Below are positions 1 through 5,376 of a DNA stretch of 5,547 nucleotides, piece by piece. Each line of letters begins with the position of its first letter. The stretch's first letter is position 1. The position numbers and the translations under genes are program-made. The notes beneath the pieces were generated by a model, which searched no databases, had not been told where the DNA came from, and saw nothing but the letters and a program-made list of their open reading frames with translations. This stretch comes from Glaesserella sp041814905 (GTDB lineage: Bacteria > Pseudomonadota > Gammaproteobacteria > Enterobacterales > Pasteurellaceae): positions 1-5,547 of the forward strand of contig NZ_JBGXYA010000074.1 in NCBI RefSeq assembly GCF_041814905.1, in the 5' to 3' direction.

Positions 1-18
1 CACACTGAGCTGAGTCAT
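1..18 (-). CDS. Possible 5' end of an unidentified leftward gene (6 codons visible)
   Basis: An ATG on the minus strand at 18-16 is preceded by TAAGG, with six bases between AAGG and the ATG, which is good ribosome-binding-site spacing. It opens a frame reading M-T-Q-L-S-V to the window edge. The roughly 130 bases before it are AT-rich and gene-free, as expected for a promoter region lying beyond the acrB terminator, but I see no convincing -35/-10 pair. Six residues are too few to recognise a family. The alternative is the tail of a rightward gene: plus-strand frame 1 reads H-T-E-L-S-H-K and then TAA at 22-24. In that case the gene would converge on acrB and share the terminator at 155-214. 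The Shine-Dalgarno match makes the leftward start slightly more likely, but the window cannot settle it. Confidence 0.35.
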
Positions 19-155
19 AAATAACCTTATTGATTTAAAAAGAAAATAACGGGGTGCATTTTACGTTAAAAAAGAATGCAACGTATAGACCATAAGTTGT
101 AAAAAAAATTTAATTGAGTAAATATCACTTGACTAAGCAACCCGTTATAAACACA

Positions 156-164
156 ACAAGCGGT
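156..164 (+). repeat. DNA uptake signal sequence, Apl type, forward copy
   Basis: This is an exact ACAAGCGGT, the core uptake signal sequence of the A. pleuropneumoniae / M. haemolytica / H. ducreyi branch of Pasteurellaceae. The H. influenzae branch uses AAGTGCGGT, which I do not find in this window. It forms the left arm of the terminator stem. Confidence 0.85.
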
Positions 165-175
165 CGGTTTTCCTT

Positions 176-193
176 CAAAATTTGCAAATTTTG
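176..193. repeat. Perfect 18-bp palindrome in the terminator loop
   Basis: CAAAATTTGCAAATTTTG is its own reverse complement and sits almost centrally in the loop of the uptake-sequence stem. The TTTGCAAA/AAATTT pattern resembles the AT-rich tract that follows the core in Apl-type uptake sequences. The two inverted cores may therefore share one tract between them. In RNA it could only fold as a weak inner hairpin. Confidence 0.7.
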
Positions 194-204
194 GGGTGAA
201 ACCG

Positions 205-213
205 ACCGCTTGT
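205..213 (-). repeat. DNA uptake signal sequence, Apl type, inverted copy
   Basis: ACCGCTTGT on the plus strand is the exact reverse complement of ACAAGCGGT. It forms the right arm of the terminator stem. The two copies are head to head, 40 bases apart. Confidence 0.85.
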
Positions 214-244
214 TTTATTTGGCTATTATAAGAGACTGTCCGCC

Positions 245-3200
245 TTAGTGAGCGTTATCGCCTCCGATTTTGGCATATTTTGCTTCGTCAAACTCCGGTA
301 ACGGTTTATGTTCACTGGCAAGGAACGTATAGATGACCGGCAAGACGAACAAGGTAAAGAGCGTACCGATACCCAAACCGGCAACAATCACCATACCGAT
401 ACTGAAACGCGCCACCGCACCGGCGCCTGCCGCATAAAGTAACGGAATCAAGCCCGCAATCATCGCCGCCGTCGTCATCATGATCGGACGTAAACGAATG
501 GTTGCCGCATGGAAAATCGCTTCACTGCGCGATTTGCCGTGAAGAAGTTGCTCTTCTTTCGCCACTTCACACATCAAGATACCGTGTTTGGTGATTAAAC
601 CGACAAGCGTAATCAACCCAACCTGAGAGTAAATATTCAGTGTTGAACCGGCAACCCCCTGAATGCCAAGGATGTTCATCACTAATAACGCGCCGCTGAT
701 TGCCAACGGAACAGAAACCAAGATCACCAACGGATCGCGCCATGATTCAAATTGAATCGCCAACACGATATAGATAATGACCACCGCCAAGGCAAAGGTA
801 AACATCATTGCATTACCTTCTTGAACGTATTGGCGTGCTTCGCTTAAGAAGTCGTACTGATAACCTTGCGGTAAGCTTTGATCCAATTCCGCTTTTGCCC
901 AGTTGACCGCATCACCGATTGACCCCGACACAACGCCTGAAATGGTGGCGGAGTTAAGTTGGTTCATACGTGATAATTTTGACGGCTGGGTAGTGAGCTC
1001 CATCTTCACAAATGAGCCGAGGGGAATCGATGCACCGCTGCTCGTCGTCACATAATATTTCATCAAATCTTCCGGATTGAGACGATCTTGACGAACCGCT
1101 TGCGACACGATTTGATAAGCGCGGGAATCAATATCTACACGGGTAATGGTTGCGCCTGAAAGGAAAGCGCCGAGCGAGTTACTGACTTGCTGCATGGTTA
1201 CGCCGTAGGTTCCCATTTTTTCACGATCAAAGGTCATATTCATGGTCACCGTATCAAATTTTAAATCTAAGCTTGAGAAGAAAAATTGACCCGATGCCTG
1301 CGCTTTTTTCAAGAAATCCGCCGCCACTTCCGCCAATTTGGAATAATCATTTGCAGAAGTAATCACCACGGAGAACGGTAGACCGCTTTCTCCCGTTGAA
1401 ATTTCAGGGAAAGAGATGGCATTCACGTTCATCGCGACGATGTCTTTACCCAATGCCGCCACGTCTTGTGAGATTTGTGCCTGACTACGATCTCGATCAT
1501 TCCAATCTTTAAGTGAAATCACGGTAAAGGCACTGTTATACCCGTTAAAACCGGCAACATTCATCACGGCGGAGACTTCCGGAATTTGGCGCACCTTCTC
1601 TTCAAACGGTTTAAGCGCTTCTTGAGTATAATCCAAGTTGGTATTTGACGGACCGGTAGAGAATCCGATAACAACGCCACGGTCTTCCGTCGGAGCCACT
1701 TCAGTAGAAAGTGAACCAAATAAAAACGGTAATGTGGTAAAAATCGCCACCGCAAAGATCAACATAAAGCGACGCACGGACATCACCATCGTCAACATAT
1801 TGGTATAACAGGACGTCATTTTATCCAACATGCGATGAATAAATCGGACAAAGCGCCCTTCTTCGCCCTCTTTATGCTCTTTTAAGACACGGCTTGACAT
1901 CATCGGAGAAAGCGTTAACGCCGCAATTCCCGAAATAACCACCGCACCGGCAAGGGTGAGTGCAAATTCTTTAAATAAAGAGCCCGTTACCCCTGTCATT
2001 AACGCCATCGGAGAATATACCGCCGCTAAGGTGATCGTCATCGAAATGACCGGTAAGGCAATTTCACGTGTACCGATAATCGCCGCATCAAATGGCGTTT
2101 TCCCTTCTTTTACGTGGCGTTCTACGTTTTCCAATACGACAATCGCATCATCCACCACAAGCCCGATCGCTAAGATCAACGCGAGAAGCGTTAATAAGTT
2201 GATGGAGAAGCCCATCATTTGCAGAATGAACAACACCCCAATCAATGAAATCGGGATAGTAATAACCGGCACAATCATTGCTCGTAGGGATCCTAAGAAC
2301 AGGATAATAACGACCAACACGATCACGGTTGCTTCACCGATAGTTTTCACCACTTCTGCAATCGAGCTGTTAATCGCAATGGTTTTGTCGTACATAATTT
2401 GCCCATCGATTGAGGCAGGTAAGTTTTTCTGTAGCTGCTCAAACATAGGGTAAATATTTTTTGCCACAGTAAGTGTATTTGCCGTTGTTGCGGCGGTAAC
2501 AGCCAATACGACAGCTTCTTTACCGTCTGCCGTTGAACGGGCGGAATCTGAAGATTTGTCCAACTCCACGGTTGCCACATCTTTTAACTTGATTTGTTGA
2601 CCGTCCGAGGTGGTGGAGATCGTCACGTTTTCCAGCTCGGAAACGGAAGGCGTGGTGGACTCCACTTTATTTTTATAAATGGTGTAATAACCGTTTGCAT
2701 TGCCTGCTGCCGTTTGTAAGTTATTAGCGTTGAGCGAAGATAAGACGGTCGCGCCCGACAAATTATAGGCAGCCATTTTGTCCGGATCCAACCAAATACG
2801 CAAACCGAATGTGGAACCACCAAAAACATCCACGCTTGACACCCCGTTTACCGTAAAAAATTGCGGCTTAACCACACGGTTAATGTAGTCGGTTACCTGC
2901 GACGAATTCAATTCATCCGACACAAAACGGATAAACATCATTTGATCCATCGAACCGGTAGAAACACTGATACTCGGATCATCGGCTTCACTCGGCAGAT
3001 TCGAACGAATTGCATTGACCTTCGCCGAAATATCGGAAAGCGCTGCATTCGGGTCGGTGTTTAACTTCATTTTTGCCGTTACCGTCGTGGTACTCGGTTC
3101 ACTAGATGACGTCATGTAGTCAATATTATCCGCCTGTGCAACCGCTTCCTCAATTTGTGAGGTAATCAGCGCTTGCATCAAACTTGAATCTGCCCCTGAA

Positions 3201-3352
3201 TAATTGACCTCAACGGTCACAATGGATATCGTCATTTCAGGATATTCACGCACCTGTAAACTACTGATCGATTGTAAGCCCAAAATGGTAATTAAAAGGC
3301 TGATACAGACCGCCAACACAGGACGTTTAATAAAAATATCGGTAAATTTCAC
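245..3352 (-). CDS. acrB: AcrB-like RND multidrug efflux transporter, inner-membrane subunit
   Basis: This is a 1035-residue proton antiporter of the HAE-1 RND family. It captures drugs from the periplasm and outer leaflet and passes them to the AcrA/TolC-type conduit. The sequence shows TM1 at about 10-30, a first periplasmic porter region (about 31-335), TM2-TM6 (about 336-485), TM7 (about 529-547), a second porter region (about 550-848) and TM8-TM12 (about 849-1010). The proton-relay residues are present: Asp401 and Asp402 in GLVVDDAIVVLEN, Lys922 in GLITKHGILM, and Arg953 and Thr960 in the RLRPIMMTT segment. These match E. coli D407, D408, K940, R971 and T978. The start is GTG at 3352-3350. 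GAGG (3362-3359) lies six bases before it, and the first internal Met (residue 40) would remove TM1. The gene is the last of acrR-acrA-acrB, 11 bases after acrA. It closely resembles the H. influenzae pump protein and is about 14 residues shorter than E. coli AcrB. Substrates cannot be read from sequence. Confidence 0.95.
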   Translation of the reverse strand: MKFTDIFIKRPVLAVCISLLITILGLQSISSLQVREYPEMTISIVTVEVNYSGADSSLMQALITSQIEEAVAQADNIDYMTSSSEPSTTTVTAKMKLNTDPNAALSDISAKVNAIRSNLPSEADDPSISVSTGSMDQMMFIRFVSDELNSSQVTDYINRVVKPQFFTVNGVSSVDVFGGSTFGLRIWLDPDKMAAYNLSGATVLSSLNANNLQTAAGNANGYYTIYKNKVESTTPSVSELENVTISTTSDGQQIKLKDVATVELDKSSDSARSTADGKEAVVLAVTAATTANTLTVAKNIYPMFEQLQKNLPASIDGQIMYDKTIAINSSIAEVVKTIGEATVIVLVVIILFLGSLRAMIVPVITIPISLIGVLFILQMMGFSINLLTLLALILAIGLVVDDAIVVLENVERHVKEGKTPFDAAIIGTREIALPVISMTITLAAVYSPMALMTGVTGSLFKEFALTLAGAVVISGIAALTLSPMMSSRVLKEHKEGEEGRFVRFIHRMLDKMTSCYTNMLTMVMSVRRFMLIFAVAIFTTLPFLFGSLSTEVAPTEDRGVVIGFSTGPSNTNLDYTQEALKPFEEKVRQIPEVSAVMNVAGFNGYNSAFTVISLKDWNDRDRSQAQISQDVAALGKDIVAMNVNAISFPEISTGESGLPFSVVITSANDYSKLAEVAADFLKKAQASGQFFFSSLDLKFDTVTMNMTFDREKMGTYGVTMQQVSNSLGAFLSGATITRVDIDSRAYQIVSQAVRQDRLNPEDLMKYYVTTSSGASIPLGSFVKMELTTQPSKLSRMNQLNSATISGVVSGSIGDAVNWAKAELDQSLPQGYQYDFLSEARQYVQEGNAMMFTFALAVVIIYIVLAIQFESWRDPLVILVSVPLAISGALLVMNILGIQGVAGSTLNIYSQVGLITLVGLITKHGILMCEVAKEEQLLHGKSRSEAIFHAATIRLRPIMMTTAAMIAGLIPLLYAAGAGAVARFSIGMVIVAGLGIGTLFTLFVLPVIYTFLASEHKPLPEFDEAKYAKIGGDNAH

Positions 3353-3358
3353 AGCTTA

Positions 3359-3362
3359 CCTC
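3359..3362 (-). promoter_or_regulatory. Ribosome binding site deciding the acrB GTG start
   Basis: GAGG on the minus strand lies one base after the acrA TAG stop (3366-3364) and six bases before the acrB GTG. A ribosome finishing acrA covers this site, so acrB translation is probably coupled to acrA. Confidence 0.75.
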
Positions 3363-3363
3363 G

Positions 3364-4572
3364 CTATAATTTGGTATTGGTTGCAGGAGCCGTTACCCCG
3401 ACAGGTTCTTGCTCGGAAATGATCACTAATGAATTATTACTTAAACGTTGCATCCCGCCGGTGACAATCACATCACCTTTTTTCAACCCTTTACTCAGCT
3501 GTGAATAAATTCCTCTACGATCCTTGGTTTTCACCTCAGCCTGTTTAACACGATAGATTTTATCCGGCACCAAGCTCGGATTTTGCTCAACCATTTTACT
3601 CACGATCGCTTTATCTTCCTCAGACAACGGCTGTAATACATATACGCTCTCACCATACATGGTATAGGCGACGGCAATTTGAGGAACCACCGTCTGTTCA
3701 TATAACGTAGGCAATGCGACATTTAAACGAGCAAACATACCTGACAGTAATTTATCCTGCCCTTCCTCAACCACGGCTTCCAAATTAATTAACCCGGTGG
3801 ATTTGTCTACCGCAGGATCAATCGCAATAATACGTGCCGGGAAGGTTCTACCCGGTAAAGCATCAATAGTCGCCGTCACTTTTTGACCGATAAAGATACT
3901 TTCTAAATCCGTTTGCGGCAGAGTGAAGCGAATTTTCATCGAGCTCTGATCTTCTACGCGTACAATTTCCGTACCTGCCGTAATATATTGCCCGACATTG
4001 ACATTCACAATACCGGCAATACCGTCGAAAGGCGCATAGATTTGGCGACGCGCGATCTCTGCTTTCAACGATTCAATGGTTGCCACCAGCTGGTTATAGG
4101 TCGATTGTGCCGAATCCAAATCTGCCTTCGATGCACTGTTTGACGCGACAAGGTTACGGTAACGGTTATAGCTGGCTTGTGCTGCCGGTAACTGTGCTTC
4201 ACTGGCTTTTAAACTTGCACGTTCCACCGAACTGTCAATTTCAACCAACAGTTGACCTTTTTTCACTTTCTCACCGGATTTCACCAATACCTTGGTGACT
4301 GAACCGGCGGTTTGTGCACTAATCATCGCACCTTGATTCGGACGAATAGAACCAACGGCAGAAATAACCGGGGTCCATTCACGTCCGCTCACTGTCATTA
4401 CCGTGACAGGGTTAACGGATTCCGGCATATGTAATGCCGCTTCCGCTTTTTTACTCGCGATAAATTGTTGCATGCCGACCACACCGCCGAATACGATGAG
4501 GACAATCAACAAGATCAACACCATAACAAATTTCTTGCCTCTACCTATTGGCTTCTGTGCTTCTGTTGTCAT
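3364..4572 (-). CDS. acrA: AcrA-like periplasmic adaptor (membrane fusion protein) of the RND pump
   Basis: This is a 402-residue HlyD/AcrA-family adaptor that bridges AcrB to an outer-membrane channel. Residues 14-33 form one hydrophobic helix after a basic N-terminus. There is no lipobox and no cysteine anywhere, so it should be an uncleaved membrane-anchored adaptor, unlike lipidated E. coli AcrA. The lipoyl half-domains are about 84-114 and 175-206 (with RRQIYAPFDGIAG). They flank an alpha-helical hairpin of about 116-173, followed by a beta-barrel (about 211-285) and a membrane-proximal domain (about 295-385, with VTGGMQRL). In the hairpin, Arg137, Leu141 and Ser148 have the 4 and 7 spacing of the RLS motif that contacts TolC tips (R128, L132, S139 in E. 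coli AcrA). This points to a TolC-type partner encoded elsewhere. The ATG has GGAG five bases upstream. The gene lies 22 bases after acrR and 11 before acrB. Confidence 0.94.
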   Translation of the reverse strand: MTTEAQKPIGRGKKFVMVLILLIVLIVFGGVVGMQQFIASKKAEAALHMPESVNPVTVMTVSGREWTPVISAVGSIRPNQGAMISAQTAGSVTKVLVKSGEKVKKGQLLVEIDSSVERASLKASEAQLPAAQASYNRYRNLVASNSASKADLDSAQSTYNQLVATIESLKAEIARRQIYAPFDGIAGIVNVNVGQYITAGTEIVRVEDQSSMKIRFTLPQTDLESIFIGQKVTATIDALPGRTFPARIIAIDPAVDKSTGLINLEAVVEEGQDKLLSGMFARLNVALPTLYEQTVVPQIAVAYTMYGESVYVLQPLSEEDKAIVSKMVEQNPSLVPDKIYRVKQAEVKTKDRRGIYSQLSKGLKKGDVIVTGGMQRLSNNSLVIISEQEPVGVTAPATNTKL

Positions 4573-4577
4573 AATTT

Positions 4578-4581
4578 CTCC
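4578..4581 (-). promoter_or_regulatory. Ribosome binding site of acrA
   Basis: GGAG on the minus strand, five bases before the acrA ATG. It lies in the 22-base acrR-acrA gap, which has no room for a separate promoter or terminator and so supports co-transcription. Confidence 0.75.
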
Positions 4582-4594
4582 ATATAAATTTTGA

Positions 4595-5176
4595 TTAAAT
4601 CGTTATTGCTTTCCAAGTTCGAAGAACGGTTTCTTCCAAAACCGCCTCAGAATAGACTTCACCTAATATAAGTTGCTGACGCATCAGCTCCCAAACCGTA
4701 TGCATGCTGATGGCAAATAGCACAAACGGAGGTAGCAACGCAATCACACCGCTTTCTTGCCCTTGCCTCACAAATTTATTCCATGTAGTCTCTTCCGATT
4801 TCAAACATTCCAACATGATCGTTTGAAACTGCGGCAATGATTCGTATTGGTGGATATTTTTGACAATATCCGGTTTGCTCAACATAAATTGCCACGTATC
4901 ACGCCACATCTGCTTATACTGTTCAAAAAGCGGTAAGGTCGGATCATGTTTACTGTCCACTGCCGTATGAAAAGCATCAAAAAGGTATAATACAAGCTGC
5001 TGTAACAAACTTTCTTTGTCTTTAAAATATAAATAAATCGTCCCCACGGAGACACCGGCTTCTTTAGCTATTTTATGCGTAGATATATTTTGCACACCTT
5101 CTTTTGCCATTAACCGATCTGCAGCATTTAGAATGCGAACGGCAACTTCATTTCGCGGTAGAATTTCGTCAAACAT
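4595..5176 (-). CDS. acrR: TetR-family repressor AcrR of the efflux operon
   Basis: This is a 193-residue TetR/AcrR-type regulator. The N-terminal DNA-binding domain covers about residues 10-55: helix 1 at about 11-25 (VAVRILNAADRLMAKEG), helix 2 in ISTHKIAKEA (31-40), and the recognition helix plus the family signature VSVGTIYLYFKDKESLL (42-58). The rest is a helical ligand-binding and dimer domain rich in aromatic residues. The family releases DNA when a hydrophobic ligand binds this domain; the ligand is unknown here. The ATG is the first start after an in-frame TAA (5194-5192). Its ribosome binding site is weak: CAGG, 11 bases upstream across a T7 run. It is first in the operon and followed by its probable targets acrA and acrB. 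The operator overlapping its own promoter implies autoregulation of the whole operon. In H. influenzae the equivalent acrR restrains the pump, and its loss raises drug tolerance. Confidence 0.92.
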   Translation of the reverse strand: MFDEILPRNEVAVRILNAADRLMAKEGVQNISTHKIAKEAGVSVGTIYLYFKDKESLLQQLVLYLFDAFHTAVDSKHDPTLPLFEQYKQMWRDTWQFMLSKPDIVKNIHQYESLPQFQTIMLECLKSEETTWNKFVRQGQESGVIALLPPFVLFAISMHTVWELMRQQLILGEVYSEAVLEETVLRTWKAITI

Positions 5177-5191
5177 AAAAAAATGGACCTG
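5177..5191 (-). promoter_or_regulatory. Weak acrR ribosome binding site with a T7 spacer
   Basis: On the minus strand CAGG (5191-5188) is followed by TCCA and seven T residues and then the ATG. The 11-base spacing is longer than optimal and more than half of it is a homopolymer. This suggests low AcrR synthesis. A change in tract length would alter the spacing without touching the coding frame. Confidence 0.5.
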
Positions 5192-5201
5192 TTAAGGTTA
5201 C

Positions 5202-5215
5202 TGAACGGTCGTTCA
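5202..5215. promoter_or_regulatory. Candidate AcrR operator (TetR-type palindrome)
   Basis: TGAACGGTCGTTCA consists of two perfect 6-base inverted half-sites (TGAACG/CGTTCA) around a 2-base centre. Its first base on the minus strand is the last base of the acrR -10 box, and it covers the predicted transcription start, which is the position for steric repression. The size, symmetry and location suit a TetR-family dimer. Assignment to AcrR is by proximity. Confidence 0.7.
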
Positions 5216-5243
5216 TTTTACTGTTAAAATATTTTTTTCGCAA
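5215..5243 (-). promoter_or_regulatory. acrRAB promoter
   Basis: On the minus strand a -35 of TTGCGA (5243-5238) and a -10 of TAAAAT (5220-5215) are 17 bp apart, close to sigma-70 consensus. The -10 touches the palindrome at 5202-5215. The spacer contains a run of A residues (5237-5232), which with the last base of the -35 box makes an A7 tract. No other promoter is needed for acrA or acrB. Confidence 0.65.
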
Positions 5244-5271
5244 AAGATTAAAATCAAGGTTTTGTAAATAA

Positions 5272-5300
5272 TAGCTTTGCGCAAACGTTTGCTTTATAAT
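5272..5300 (+). promoter_or_regulatory. purH promoter
   Basis: The -10 box is a perfect TATAAT (5295-5300). At 17 bp spacing the -35 position reads TAGCTT (5272-5277), a poor match to TTGACA. The PurR box fills the spacer between the two, so repressor and polymerase cannot bind together. The start should fall near 5306-5308, giving a leader of about 70 bases. Confidence 0.65.
5279..5294. promoter_or_regulatory. PurR operator upstream of purH
   Basis: GCGCAAACGTTTGCTT matches the PurR consensus ACGCAAACGTTTGCGT at 14 of 16 positions and has a perfect 12-bp palindromic core (GCAAACGTTTGC, 5281-5292). It lies directly against the purH -10 box. In gamma-proteobacteria PurR with hypoxanthine or guanine represses purine synthesis genes, including purHD, from such sites. 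Confidence 0.85.
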
Positions 5301-5313
5301 CTCGCCGTTTTTT

Positions 5314-5341
5314 AATTCCTCGCGATGTTAAGCGAGGAATT
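5314..5341 (+). ncRNA. Hairpin in the purH leader, possible attenuator
   Basis: AATTCCTCGC (5314-5323) pairs perfectly with GCGAGGAATT (5332-5341) around an 8-base loop. Four bases later comes T5 (5346-5350). It resembles an intrinsic terminator, though the gap before the T run makes it imperfect. It lies inside the predicted purH 5' UTR, 35 bases before the start codon, so it could attenuate transcription or simply protect the 5' end. I see no alternative antiterminator pairing: an upstream CTCGC at 5301-5305 lies before the expected transcript start. Confidence 0.5.
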
Positions 5342-5362
5342 TCACTTTTTAATTTGATATCA

Positions 5363-5367
5363 AAGGA
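5363..5367 (+). promoter_or_regulatory. Ribosome binding site of purH
   Basis: AAGGA, nine bases before the purH ATG. It supports that start over any downstream one. Confidence 0.7.
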
Positions 5368-5376
5368 ACAAACATA

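Larger units (their letters stand above)
155..214. terminator. Intrinsic terminator made of inverted uptake signal sequences
   Basis: A 16-bp perfect stem pairs 155-170 with 199-214 (outer arm AACAAGCGGTCGGTTT) around a 28-base loop. On the minus strand it begins 30 bases after the acrB stop codon, so it is the natural end of acrRAB transcription. The run of T after the stem is good on the plus strand (TTTTATTT around 213-220) and weaker on the minus strand (TTGTGTTT). It probably works in both directions and would also block rightward transcripts from entering acrB antisense. The loop holds a second palindrome, listed separately. Paired uptake sequences acting as terminators downstream of genes are well known in Pasteurellaceae. 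Confidence 0.85.

Noticed and set aside
55..84. Overlapping short inverted repeats TGCATT/AATGCA and ACGTT/AACGT upstream of the possible edge gene
   Set aside because: They have only 5-6 bp stems with loops of 12-14 bases and no T run, too weak for a terminator or operator call.
46..148. 8-base inverted repeat ATAACGGG (46-53) / CCCGTTAT (141-148)
   Set aside because: The arms are 87 bases apart, and a match of this length is expected by chance in a stretch this size.
129..152. Plus-strand TTGACT followed by TATAAA as a promoter
   Set aside because: The spacing is only about 11 bp, and it would drive transcription straight into the terminator and antisense to acrB.
1095..1103. ACCGCTTGC, an 8/9 match to the inverted uptake signal sequence
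   Set aside because: It has one mismatch in the core and is explained by the acrB codons for AVRQ, so it is not called as an uptake site.
1956..2453. 165-codon open frame on the plus strand
   Set aside because: It lies entirely antisense to the transmembrane-coding part of acrB and resembles no family I know. It is a shadow of acrB codon usage.
1564..2829. Minus-strand open frames at 1564-1755, 2347-2580 and 2623-2829
   Set aside because: All lie within acrB in other frames, with low-complexity basic or tryptophan-rich translations typical of shadow frames.
2861..4594. Plus-strand open frames at 2861-3064, 3204-3422, 3913-4143, 4080-4298 and 4403-4594
   Set aside because: They are antisense to acrB or acrA, one running across the acrA-acrB junction, and have no recognisable domains.
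5301..5336. CTCGC (5301-5305) as an antiterminator partner for GCGAG in the purH leader
   Set aside because: It lies upstream of the expected transcription start, so it should not be in the RNA.
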